DNA of 64,000 nucleotides from Apodospora peruviana (lineage: Eukaryota > Ascomycota > Sordariomycetes > Sordariales > Lasiosphaeriaceae), in contig JAUEDM010000009.1 of assembly GCA_033439685.1 (NCBI GenBank), positions 992,001-1,056,000 of the forward strand. The letters run 5' to 3'. The notes under the pieces are model-generated. The model had not been told where the DNA came from. It saw only the letters and a list, made by a program, of their open reading frames with translations, and did not search any database. Of the stretch, positions 35,796-45,855 are shown one piece after another (position 1 is the stretch's first letter; every line of letters starts with the position of its first letter). A program made the position numbers and the translations under genes.

Positions 35796-36938
35796 ATGGC
35801 AGCACCAGCGACATTACCAGCATTGCTGGACACGCTTACAAAATCTCTATCATCCGCCCTCGAGGCCGCGCCCAAGATCGCGGGCCTTGAACTGCCCAAA
35901 GATGGCCTCTCGCTATTGGACGTCAAGAACGATCTCCTCCTCTCCTACCTACAGAACCTGGTCTTTTTGATTCTACTCAAACTGCGCCAAGCAAAGACCG
36001 GTTCGCCAGCGCAGAATGACGACGAATCGACCCTCGACGATTTGGTCGTCAAGAAACTGGTCGAGCTGAGGGTCTATCTCGAAAAGGGCGTCCGGCCGCT
36101 TGAAGATAAGCTACGGTACCAGATCGACAAGGTCCTGCGCGCTGCCGATGACGCGGAGCGCAATGCAAAGGCGGCCGAAGCGGCTGCCAAGGGAGAGGAG
36201 TCTGAGTCCGACAGCGAAGCGGAATCCGGCGACGAGGAGGATGACAAGCTCGACGCTGGCGGTGCTCCCAGCGCCCGAAAGATTTCCGACCTGCAGTACC
36301 GACCCAACCTCTCGGCTTTCGTTCGACCAGAAGGCGCCGCGCACGGCGTCGGGAAGCACACAGACGCGTCTGGGGTCTACAAACCGCCCAGGATCGCGCC
36401 GACGGTTATGCCGACGACCGAGAGACGCGAGGAGAAGCAGCGTAACAAGCCGCTCAAGTCGGCCACGCTTGACGAGTTCATCGCGGACGAGATGTCTGTT
36501 GCGCCCGTGGCGGTGCCCAGCATCGGCACCACGATCGTGCAGGGCGGTCGCCGGACCAAGACGGCGTCGCAGATTCGCACCGAGGAGGAAAGGCGCGACT
36601 ACGAGGAGCGCAACTTTGTCCGTCTGCCGGTCGAGAGCAAGAAGGACCGCGCCAAGAAGGCCAAGGCCGAGGGCGGGCGCAGCCGCATGAACTTTGGCGG
36701 CGAGGAGTGGAGGGACCTGGGCGAGGGCGTCGACAGGATCAACCGGCTGACGCAGGGCAAGAGCACCAGCAAGGGCACCAAGGCGCTGCTGGAGAAGAGC
36801 CGGAAGCGCGGCATCGACACGGTCGATGGGCCCCGCGGTGGGGGTGGAAGCGAAGGAACCAACATGGGCGACCGGTACCAGAAGCGGCTCAAGGTGCTCG
36901 AGGGCGGCCGGAGAGATCGGGGCAACAAGAGGCGGTGA
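35796..36938 (+). CDS. LCP5: U3 snoRNP-associated protein LCP5 (neuroguidin / Sas10 family)
   Basis: Nucleolar factor of the small-subunit processome needed for 18S rRNA processing (family function). Single exon, 380 residues. The N-terminal Sas10/Utp3/C1D domain is helical (about residues 1-110, with LSYLQNLVFLILLKLRQ and the hallmark VKKLVELRVYLEKGVRPLEDKLRYQIDKVL split by short spacing). An acidic Glu/Asp patch follows, then LQYRPNLSAFV, VYKPPRIAPTVMP, and a basic C terminus with EERNFVRLPVESKKD and RSRMNFGGEEW. The ATG at 35796 was chosen over an in-frame start at 35673 because the added 41 residues have no family character. Together with DBP4, it gives the window two ribosome-biogenesis genes, but they are not adjacent. 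Confidence 0.92.
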   Translation: MAAPATLPALLDTLTKSLSSALEAAPKIAGLELPKDGLSLLDVKNDLLLSYLQNLVFLILLKLRQAKTGSPAQNDDESTLDDLVVKKLVELRVYLEKGVRPLEDKLRYQIDKVLRAADDAERNAKAAEAAAKGEESESDSEAESGDEEDDKLDAGGAPSARKISDLQYRPNLSAFVRPEGAAHGVGKHTDASGVYKPPRIAPTVMPTTERREEKQRNKPLKSATLDEFIADEMSVAPVAVPSIGTTIVQGGRRTKTASQIRTEEERRDYEERNFVRLPVESKKDRAKKAKAEGGRSRMNFGGEEWRDLGEGVDRINRLTQGKSTSKGTKALLEKSRKRGIDTVDGPRGGGGSEGTNMGDRYQKRLKVLEGGRRDRGNKRR

Positions 36939-37219
36939 TTTACTTTTCATCATTCATAACGCTGTACATATTCCGTACAAATTTGGAAATCGCCAAAAGT
37001 TCAATACCATTTTCAACCAACCCAATCTATCTGGAGATCAAAGTCTTGATTTTGCCCTCTTTCCTTGCCCAACCATTCTTTCTATATCCTTTGGCCTTTA
37101 TTTACCTTCGTGTTGCGCCTTCTTGGCTCATCATCACCTGTTCTCGAGTTCAGTTCCCTCAACGACTCTTCCTCTCTCTGCTTTTCCTCATTACCTTGCA
37201 GTCCAGTCAGTCCCCGTCT

Positions 37220-38776
37220 CTAAAAACCAATCCCCACATCCCGACTCTCTTGATGAAAACTCAACCCGAGCCCATTCCGAATCTTATCCTCCATCTCAAC
37301 CACGTTCTTGGGCAGCACGAACCCGAGCCCGAAAAAGACAAACAGCGCCCACTTCCAGCGGAACGGGTTGAACGCAACGCAAAACACAAACCACCAGACC
37401 AGCTCGAGGTACGTGAAAAACTCAAACGGCCCCACGGGGGACGTGAACTTGACAAGCCTCGTCATGTCGATCCACCTGCGCATCCAGAACGGTCTCGGTC
37501 TGGTTAAGGGGTCAACAAGGAACATGAGCAGGATCCGCGTGTAGATGCCAATGTGCCAGTTGCCGACCGTGCCGATGGCAGACATATAAGTACAGTTGAT
37601 GCACGAGATGGACGGGTGATCCGGTGGGAACGTCTGCAGGTACCAGTTGGGCGGAGAGTACGGCTCCTCGTAGCACTCGTTTGGGAGAAACGAATGCAAG
37701 TCAGGCCGTTTGTATCCCGTCGCCATCACAACGATATCGCCCTCGATGATTTCCTCGTGACCCTGCCCGCCCGGCGCGACGCCTTTTTCTCTTCGGTTGA
37801 CCTTGACTCCGTTCTCGACAAACTGCTCAATGTCGCAGCGGACCCATTCTGCTTTGCCTGACCTCAGCTTGTCCATCACGTCCGAGTTGACCATGGGCGT
37901 GTCGGTGAAGATACCCTTATCGGCGGGCGCGAGGTCCTCCAGGTCACGGTAGAACAGTTTTTTGAGTAGGAGTTCAGGGATCCAGCTGAAGATTGTCTCT
38001 TGGCCAAAAATATTGAGCGCGAGCAGCATGTTCCAGACGGGATTGCGCGGTATGATCCACTTGTCGCTGCGCGCAAGAATATAGATCTTTTCCGCGTCTT
38101 CGGCGGCCGCAAACTCGAGCGCCTCGACCGCACTCGCGCCGCCGCCGATAACAATCATGGTCTTGCCCTTTGCGCTTTTACCTGTCAGCCCGCTGGAATG
38201 ATAAATCTCGCCCTTGAACTTATCCATCCCTGGCATGTCCGAGGGCATTTTGGGTTCGCCGCAGGTGCCGATGGCCGCGATGACGCCGTCGAAGCGGCCG
38301 TTCGCCGTGTTGTTGATGATCCATCGCCCGCGACCGTCCTGGTAGACGCGCTCGACCTTTGTGTTGAATTTCGTCCGCGTGTCGAGACCGTAGCGCTTCC
38401 ACAGCTGGCGGACTTGAGATAAAATTTGCTGGCGGTCCGGGTAGCCGCGCTCCCATTTTACCGAGGGGTGGAAGCGGAACATCAGGGAATGGATTTGGAG
38501 AGCGGAGGTGTTGTTCACTTTGCTCCAGATTCCGCCGACGTTTTCTTCTGACCCAGATTCGAAGATGACCACGTCAAAGCCGTGGCCGATGCAGTGGGCC
38601 GCGCTCGTGACGCCCGTGATGCCGGCGCCGATGACGGCGATTTTGGGCCGCCCGAGCCGCGTGCTAGGTGAGGGGGGATTGGGTGAGAGCAGTTTGTCTG
38701 CTAGCCATTGCATGAGTTGGAAGAGGAAGAGGAGCGGGTGGGTGATTGGGCTGTATATTCGCGACCGGGAAGACAT
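37220..38776 (-). CDS. FAD/NADPH flavin-containing monooxygenase
   Basis: Single-exon, 518 residues, class B flavin monooxygenase. The FAD Rossmann motif is VIGAGITG (about residues 48-55), the FMO-identifying motif FKGEIYHSS is at 187-195, the NADPH Rossmann motif VIGGGASA is at 209-216, and the ATG linker motif VMATGYKRPD lies near residue 365. An N-terminal hydrophobic stretch (LLFLFQLMQWLADKLL, about 15-30) and a hydrophobic C-terminal segment (WWFVFCVAFNP) suggest membrane association. Substrate is unknown; N- or S-oxygenation is typical. The start at 38776 precedes the hydrophobic segment. It converges with LCP5, with 281 bp between stops. Confidence 0.9.
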   Translation of the reverse strand: MSSRSRIYSPITHPLLFLFQLMQWLADKLLSPNPPSPSTRLGRPKIAVIGAGITGVTSAAHCIGHGFDVVIFESGSEENVGGIWSKVNNTSALQIHSLMFRFHPSVKWERGYPDRQQILSQVRQLWKRYGLDTRTKFNTKVERVYQDGRGRWIINNTANGRFDGVIAAIGTCGEPKMPSDMPGMDKFKGEIYHSSGLTGKSAKGKTMIVIGGGASAVEALEFAAAEDAEKIYILARSDKWIIPRNPVWNMLLALNIFGQETIFSWIPELLLKKLFYRDLEDLAPADKGIFTDTPMVNSDVMDKLRSGKAEWVRCDIEQFVENGVKVNRREKGVAPGGQGHEEIIEGDIVVMATGYKRPDLHSFLPNECYEEPYSPPNWYLQTFPPDHPSISCINCTYMSAIGTVGNWHIGIYTRILLMFLVDPLTRPRPFWMRRWIDMTRLVKFTSPVGPFEFFTYLELVWWFVFCVAFNPFRWKWALFVFFGLGFVLPKNVVEMEDKIRNGLGLSFHQESRDVGIGF

Positions 38777-39677
38777 TTTGTCGGTCGTGGAGTTGCGATC
38801 ACCAAGATACTGGTGCTAATCACAATATTAGAGCTGATCCCGTCAAACGGGGAACTTGGCTGTGGCTGACTTTTGAACCAATAACAAAGTGTGGGAAGAG
38901 AAAAGGACACTCCCCAATTTTACCATTTCTGGATTAAAAAGAAGATATATAAAAGCAGTTTCGTATTCTTCTCAAAGTCGAAATGTTCCGATACTTTACT
39001 GCCAAGCAGCCGTTTCATCCCCTGTGCCTGACGTCATTACAATGCAAGCGCTTACGATTTCGCATGTGAAATCAGTTTTAAGCCGTCGTCGGGCATCTGA
39101 TTGGTCAATTACCTGTTGTATCCGAACGGTCGACACTTTATAAGTGCAGGTACCGAGATCCGAGTTCTCAAGGTGGTACCGGTTATTATATATTTTTGCG
39201 ATTTTGCCCGGTGATGAAGACATGATTCAGTTGCCGTTGAGACGTGGTTGGTGAAACCCATCGTAGTGAGGCCAGTAAACCCCTGTCATTCCGCCGCTGG
39301 AGAGAGATTTTCATATTTCACATCACATACCAGTGATTGTAATTTGAAATTCTTGATAGCTTCAGAACTTATGGAAAGAACCTCGTCCGCGACCATGGCG
39401 AGTTTGCGAGGGGTTAACCACACGTATACATCACCTCCCCTATCAATGTCGAATTCGGAAGGATCATGCATATGAAGCTCTGATGCATCCTTACATGTAT
39501 GGGTCACGTATCATTCTCTGAATCCTGACATTCATCACCACGTGACACCCCCTCTCCCATGCCAAACGGACAAAATTAGACGACGATAGTTACGATTAGT
39601 TAGGATTGAGATACCAGACTCAACCACTTGAGGATAAAGTACAACAATGTTCATTCCTGCCATTGCAGCCCCAAATC
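38777..39677. other. Divergent intergenic, 0.9 kb
   Basis: This is the upstream region shared by the flavin monooxygenase (-) and the GNAT gene (+). No coding sequence is supported here. Confidence 0.5.
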
Positions 39678-40485
39678 ATGACTTCAACTCTCAATTTCAA
39701 CCTACCCATCGACTTCTCGCGCTTACAAAATGATCGACTCAAGCTGGTCCCTCTCGAAGTAAGCTTACTTACCCATGAACCTCACTCAGTAAGGAACCTT
39801 GTTGACCCATCGTCAGGACAACCTCGAAGAATGGGCATCAGCCTACATAGATGACGCCGACGCGAACCCACAAGTCTTCGACTGGCTCACCTACGGCCCT
39901 TTTGCAAACGCGGCAGAGTACATAGCCTGGTATAACGCCACATCCCGCAACAACCCAAGCGAGCTTCTTCTAGCCATCATCCTCAAGGCAGGCACCATAA
40001 CCCGTAAAGGCCGAATAACAGGCGAGATTACGACCACCGAAGTCGCCGACGGCACCTTTGCCGGCCTCTGCGGCATTGTCAGCCAGCCACCTGACCGCGC
40101 CACCGTTGACCTAGGCCAGCTGCTGGTCAGCAGATTCCATCGAACGTTTGTGGGTACCCACGCCAACGCCCTGCTGCTGCATCACTGCCTTGACAGTGTC
40201 GCGGATAGCGGGCTGGGTCTGCGGAGGGTGCAGTGGCAGGCCGACGCGAGCAACGAGGCGAGCGTGAACGCGGCCAAGAGGTTGGGGTTCCGGTTGGAAG
40301 GGGTGATTCGGTGGCAGCAGGTGGTGCCTGTGGGGAAAAGGGGATTGGAGGGGGCAAGGCTGCCGAGGGTCGGGTGGGATGGACGGGAACTGGGGCCGGG
40401 CAGGCATACGGCTATGTTGAGTTTGTGTTGGGATGATTGGGTTGATGGCGGGAGGGAGCTTGTTGACAGGTTGACCAAAAAGTAG
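39678..40485 (+). CDS. GNAT-family N-acetyltransferase (Acetyltransf_3 type)
   Basis: Predicted cytosolic acetyl-CoA-dependent N-acetyltransferase similar to the RimJ/RimL branch and fungal relatives. Exons are 39678-39758 and 39817-40485 (58-bp GT-AG intron, phase 0), giving 249 residues. After a short leader (DRLKLVPLE) come EEWASAYID, FDWLTYGPF, a strand with GTFAGLCGIV, the acetyl-CoA region DLGQLLVSRFHRTFVGTHAN, and the C-terminal GNAT core LRRVQWQADASNEASVNAA followed by KRLGFRLEGVIRWQ. The canonical Q/RxxGxG/A loop is not clear-cut: the matching place reads RFHRTFVGTHA. Substrate is unknown. The ATG at 39678 is the only one that gives a correct first exon. Confidence 0.88.
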
Positions 40486-40518
40486 TGAGCTTATCTGAGG
40501 TTAGTTGGGGTTGGGCGC

Positions 40519-40536
40519 GGGGGGGGGGGGGGGGGA
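40519..40536. repeat. Run of 18 G
   Basis: A perfect homopolymer of 18 G lies 34 bases after the GNAT stop codon. Its length may be inaccurate, because such runs are hard to sequence. Confidence 0.8.
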
Positions 40537-40890
40537 GGTTTATTTGAGGTAGTAAGAGAATACAATGATGTTAAGAACCAGCTGAGATTTTATAAAATAT
40601 AGGTCTGAATAGAACGAGCGTGAGAGAGAACAGTCCGACACCAGCATACTAGCCAATATCTATAAACACCACACAACATTGGAAATATGCAGACCAACCC
40701 AACCCCCAAATGCAATAGAACTTGCCCAGCCAGCCCAAACAATGCGAGAAAATAAGAGAGACAAGAGCCAACAAATGCAAAGACGACCCTTAAAAACGGC
40801 CTTCTTCACCAACACCAATTACTACTTATACGGTTCGTGGACGACCGTCCAAGGTTTGTCCAGCAGCATAGCACAGCACAGCACAGCCCA

Positions 40891-41262
40891 TTACTCGGAT
40901 GCCGGAATGAACTGGCAGGCAATAATATCGATATTCTGGTCATCGAGCGACGTCCCCTGGTTCACCTCGACGGAAGCGCCGACGGGGACGAAGCTGTCGG
41001 GCCCGCTGGGTTGCTGCGCGGCCTGGCACTCGGCGGCCACGGTCGGAGGCATGTTTTCGAGGCTCTGGACACTGATGGAACTCAGAGGCCTCCCGATGCC
41101 GAGAGCGCCGCCGCCGACTGTGATGACGAAGGTTGTGGTCGAGCCGTCAACCTCGGTCACGTCGACGAGGGCGACGGGGTTGGTGGTCTGGCGAGTCGTA
41201 ACTACAGGCGACGCGGCGGCCATGGTGACGAGGAGGGAGACGAGAGCTGTGGTGAACTGCAT
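40891..41262 (-). CDS. Small secreted protein, no known domain
   Basis: Single-exon, 123 residues. Residues 1-18 form a clear signal peptide (MQFTTALVSLLVTMAAAS), followed by PVVTTRQTT. The mature part is acidic, rich in Val/Thr/Ser/Gln, and has only two cysteines (AAECQAA and IIACQFI), which could form one disulfide. There is no membrane helix after the signal and no recognisable domain. It could be a cell-wall or effector-like protein; size and secretion fit, but nothing specific proves it. A TATATAA-type sequence lies about 205 bp upstream on the coding strand. Confidence 0.72.
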   Translation of the reverse strand: MQFTTALVSLLVTMAAASPVVTTRQTTNPVALVDVTEVDGSTTTFVITVGGGALGIGRPLSSISVQSLENMPPTVAAECQAAQQPSGPDSFVPVGASVEVNQGTSLDDQNIDIIACQFIPASE

Positions 41263-43546
41263 TTTGACTGGACTTGAAGTTTGTTTTTGTTTGATGCGAG
41301 GAAGTTTTTGGTGGTGGTTAAGTTTTTGGATAAGTTGGATTGGTTTGTTATTGATGGTGGTTAGATCGAGTTGTGTTGAGTTGTGTTTGTGTTTGTGTGA
41401 ATGATGTTGTTGATGATGATGAGAATGGAAAACTTTCTGTCCCCCCGATATGGATGCAAAGAGACATTATATATCCAGATCATCACCACGTTGGAAAGCA
41501 TCGTTGTAAATAACTATCAAAAGCCATCCAAAATAGCATAGACTTGTGTCAGTGGTGTCTGTTTCTATCTAGACGGAATGATACTATTAGAGCCTTACTG
41601 TCCCGAAGGCCGGAATCGTCCTGCGGCGCGGTCTTGGAAAATCTAATCATGGCTCTGCATAAGCTTTGGCTACTTATTTCAGCCACCTCAAAATGCTTAC
41701 CAAGAGGAAGAAGCTTTTAGATGTTTCTTACTTAATTGGCTGATTTGAGATATGAGGTCAGCGCGAAACAATAGGCGGGTAGGCGAAAAGGAGACTGAGC
41801 AGCAATGCCGGTGTTGAATTACGGCTCTCAGTCACTAATCGCCAAGAGCGGAACATGAAACAAAGGGGGCCACCGGATCCGGTGCGTCTATATGAATATG
41901 GGTGATCAGATGCTATTCATCTCACCTAAGGAGTGATGAAACAAAAGCCGTTCATCCGGGGGAGTACATGCATTATTAGAATGACTCGAGTGCCGATTAT
42001 TTTCGGGTTGCCTTTATACGCAACGATACGGTCTTACTTCTACTCTGTAAGTCAATTAATGTTTGGATCACCGCATTCCGCTTCCATATACACGACGTGG
42101 TTGCAGATGTCGAGCGAAATGAACACGTTCAAGTTTGTAGACATGGACCTTTACGATGAAGAAGTACACCGGATAATATCTCTTCCAACCAATTTCCGTA
42201 CTTATCGTGAGCGTTCAATTATTCCTAAACCTCCCTCAGCTTGCCCGGCCGCCCGGTTCATCGCTTAGCTAGAACCCGTACCACATCCGTGAACGACCAA
42301 CCCCAAAATCCGCTCGCCGGCTTGTCACCGTGCCGTGCTCGCTGTGGCTGTACAGCGAGAAATGGGCTTAAATTCTGGTGACCATGAATGTCAGGTTGGA
42401 GAAGACACCGGTACTTCTCTGTGTAAGCTCTTGGCGTCGGGGAGACACAGGTCACCATGGCCCATGGCGGCCGCGGATGTGGGATGGGATGGAAAAGTTC
42501 ATACGTAGGGAAACAGCATCATGTTACTATAGTAGGCTGATTAAAGACGGCCTTGACCGAGGTGAGGAGCTATTTGGACCGTTGTCTACCAAGTTTGCCT
42601 GTGAAGGCTGGAAGTACGGCCACAATAAGCTTATTATATGATGTTTTCGGCTCTCAGAAGATCCTTCAGTTCATGCGGGTAGCTTTATTTCACTGAAGAA
42701 GCCAGAGCTAATGGCCGAGAGCAATACTGCAGGTGAAAGAAACCCCAACCAGCGAAGACGACTATAAAGATATTTACGAACCACGTACAAGACTACCTAC
42801 CTAGATGCAGATTCACAAAGGGACCATTTTCGATGATTCGCTTTCCTAGCGTCAGTCATGATGCCAGCGATTAATTACACCTTCCGTTGGTTGGCATCTG
42901 TAGTCCCTCAAGGTAGGCTGCGCAGCTAACGAATGAGATGCCAGTTGAGTCAGTTCTGAGGAGTGAACATTACCAGTAATTATCGATTACTGATCACAGG
43001 CTGCGACCGAGTATAAGTGCATGGCCTGGTGCACCAACAAACACGCTCTAACCACTTATATAAAAAGAAGGTCTTTTGTAGTGGCCACTGAAAGTGTAAG
43101 GGACTTCCGTGGCAGCTGTGTGGTTATCTGTCCCTGAAATACAAGAGGCAATAGATCGTCGGCCAAGCCTGCAGCTCAACGGCCAAGTGCCGCGTGAACG
43201 GGGCAGTTCTGGCAGTCTGATAAATTCTTTGGTGCTGGCGTTGGGGAATACAACGGGACTAGTATCATGCATACTGCAGCCAACAACAGCAAAGATGGAA
43301 TCACCCATTCCCTTGTGGGACAAGTAGACGACGAACTGTATACAGTTAGTTAATCAGGCAGCCAGGAAGGACGGCGAGTTAGTCTCACTTTTTTTTATAA
43401 TCAAGCCCAGCAGCCCGATTGTCGTCCGTGGGTCGGTCTGGCACTATTCCGGTTTACACCATTTTGTTCGACAACTCTTTTCACAGCTTGGTACTCTCAC
43501 GCGACAGTGGTGGCAGTAAAGAGTTGTCAACCCCTATCTAGACACG
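41263..43546. other. Intergenic, 2.3 kb, no gene seen
   Basis: This divergent region lies between the small secreted protein (-) and the second P450 (+). No frame has family features on either strand. No terminal inverted repeats or transposase fragments were recognised by eye. Confidence 0.4.
41467..41473 (-). promoter_or_regulatory. Possible TATA box of the small secreted protein gene
   Basis: The minus strand reads ATATATAA about 205 bases upstream of the start codon at 41262. Distance is plausible for a fungal 5' leader, but the sequence is short and could be chance. Confidence 0.3.
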
Positions 43547-45361
43547 ATGCCATCTCTCTCAGCTCTCCTCACCGAACAAAACCATGTCCCCACCATCCTT
43601 ATCGCGGCCACCATCATCACCCTCTTCGTCTACACCCTCTACTCAAAACTCCTCCCCAAACCGATCCCCGGAATCCCTTTTGACAAAAACGCCACCAAGA
43701 CCATCCTAGGCGACGTGCTGACCCTCCAAGACGACCCCGACGGTCTGGCCCTATGGTGCGGCAAGCACCTCGACCGCCTCGGCACCCCTCTGTGCCAAGT
43801 CTTCATGGGACCGCTCGCAAAACCGATGGTCCTGGTCGCGGACATCGGCGACGCGCGCGATATCGTCTTCGGAACAAGCGCTTTTGACAGGTCAGACTAC
43901 ATAGTCGACCGCTTCCCGCTCTTTAGGGGGTTCCATTTCCGCATGAAGACGGGTGACGACTGGCGCCTCTCGCGCGGATGGATGAAAGACCTTATGACTG
44001 CACAGTTTCTCAACTCTGTCGGCGTGTCTTCTGTCTATGATTCTGTCAAAAAACTGGTGAATCTTTGGGAGCTGGAGAATCGTGTTGCGGACGGTAGACC
44101 GTTCAGTATGGTCGCCGACCTAAGATCGCTCGCGCTGGACGTGATTTCTGCGTTTTATCTGGGTGGGGACTTTCAGGATTCCACGCTGGGGAGGCAGATC
44201 GACTTTGTCGGGAAGCTTTCGAGCGATAAACTTGTTGTTGGCACGCACAACGAGGTTACCTTTCCCCGGGCGCCGGTGCACGAGTTTACGCAGGGCATGA
44301 TTGTGGTCGGTGACCGACTCGCAGCCATCTACGACGCGGTCAACACGAAGCTGCCGCCGGGTCTGGTCTCGCGGTGGTTCCGCTACATCGCACCAAGCTT
44401 CGGCAAGTTCTTTGCCGCCAAGGATACGTTTATCGGCGAGCGGCTGAACAGAGCGTTTGCGCGCTCGCGCCGGGGTGAGGCAGCCAGGTCGGGGATCGAC
44501 CATATGGTTTTTCGAGAGGAAAAAGCGGCGGCCAAGGCGGACAGAATGCCCCTACTTGGGAATCTGAAGCAGGTCATGACTGACGAGGTAAGTATTTCAG
44601 TGACTCATTCTACCTACCCATTTACCAGTTCGCGCCGACAGTTCTTGAACAAAAAATAGGTTTACGGAAACCTGATCGCGGGCCAGCACACCACCAGCGC
44701 GGCGCTGGTCTGGATCCTCAAATTTGTGTCGGAGCACCCGGCTGTGCAGCCCAAGCTGCACGAGGAACTGCAGACTGTTTTGGCGGCTGCCGCCCACGAT
44801 AACCGGTTTCCCACGGGCGCCGAACTGGCCGCCGCCAAGCTCCCTTACCTCGAGGCCGTGATCGAGGAGACGATGCGGCTGCGGGCGTCCTTCCTCATGC
44901 CGCGCGACGCGGTCCGCGATACGGACCTCATGGGCTACCGGATCCCCAAAGGCACGATCGTGGTGCTTGTTTCTCAGGGGCATCACTTCGATTTGTCTTC
45001 CTCGAATAGCAGCAACACGAAAAAACGGCGGCAATATCCCGGCGCCGCCAACGCCAGCAAGGATCTGGATGAATTTGACCCGGAACGTTGGCTTGCTCGT
45101 AACGACGCGACGGGCGAGGTCGTGTTCGACGGCTCGTCGTACCCGCAGATGGCATTCGGGGTGGGTCTGCGGGCGTGCTGGGGCCGCAAGCTGGCGCAGA
45201 TGGAGATGAAGATGATGCTGGCGATGGTGGCGTGGAAGTTTGAGCTGTTGCCGATGATGGATGCGGATTTGGCTAGTCATGAGGCCACGTACGATATTTC
45301 GTATCGGGCGAAGAAGGGGTTTCTGAGGCTGCGGAGTCGAGGGCAGTTCTCGGCGGCCTGA
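43547..45361 (+). CDS. Cytochrome P450 monooxygenase
   Basis: Predicted ER-anchored P450. Exons are 43547-44587 and 44660-45361 (72-bp GT-AG intron), giving 580 residues. Residues about 15-35 form the membrane anchor, followed by a Pro-rich hinge (PKPIPGIP). The I-helix reads IAGQHTTSAA (353-362), ExxR is Glu417-Arg420 (EETMR), the PERW motif reads FDPERW, and the heme site FGVGLRACWG has axial Cys520. Between the beta-strand ending VSQGHHFD and DLDEFDPERW there is a Ser/Asn/Lys insert of about 22 residues that replaces the usual HRDP-type stretch. Substrate is unknown. A tRNA gene follows it, and no biosynthetic core enzyme is adjacent. Confidence 0.92.
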
Positions 45362-45478
45362 TTGTTGCAAGTCTCAGGATGCTGTGATGTCGGTCATCTG
45401 TGGGATGACGGGCAAAAGTGAAGCATATGTGACAACCAAAATGAAGTCCAAAAATAAGAACAAAAGAATATAAATCTT

Positions 45479-45552
45479 CTCCTTCGGTAAGGGTCGAACT
45501 TACAGCCTCCAGATTAACAGTCTGACGCGCTAGCCAATTGCGCCACGAAGGA
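45479..45552 (-). tRNA. tRNA-Asn (anticodon GUU), no intron
   Basis: The minus strand folds into a full cloverleaf of 74 nt. The acceptor stem TCCTTCG pairs with CGAAGGA, with discriminator G. The D arm has GCGC pairing with GCGC. The anticodon loop is CTGTTAA with anticodon GTT, and the T arm GTAAG/CTTAC encloses TTCGACC, which also serves as the B box. It lies between the second P450 and the 3' end of the first giant gene. Confidence 0.96.
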
Positions 45553-45855
45553 TTTTGGTCTTTGCTGAAGATTTCAGTGGATATAGCCTCTTTTATGTCA
45601 TCCCCACAATCAACTTCACTGATGTTCGTCCAATCACTCCACCAACGCGATTCATGTCTGTACTGTAAACAAACCCCCCTTTATCTCAACACAATAAAGA
45701 ACTAGCGGCCTACCACGAATACCAGACTTCGCCAACCACATAAGATTTATCCCGTCAAAGCAACTCAATAACATGTAGCTATCAAAACCAATACCTTACC
45801 AACCCCCCAAATATGGTTGTCCTAGATACCCAACAGCCAAATCTTCCAATCCAAA
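45553..45855. other. Short spacer between tRNA-Asn and the 1592-codon gene
   Basis: About 300 bases downstream of the giant gene's stop and upstream of the tRNA, on the same strand. No gene is visible. Confidence 0.5.

Noticed and set aside
36111..36953. 280-codon minus-strand frame opposite LCP5
   Set aside because: Antisense shadow of LCP5; Leu/Arg/Val composition typical of a mirrored charged protein.
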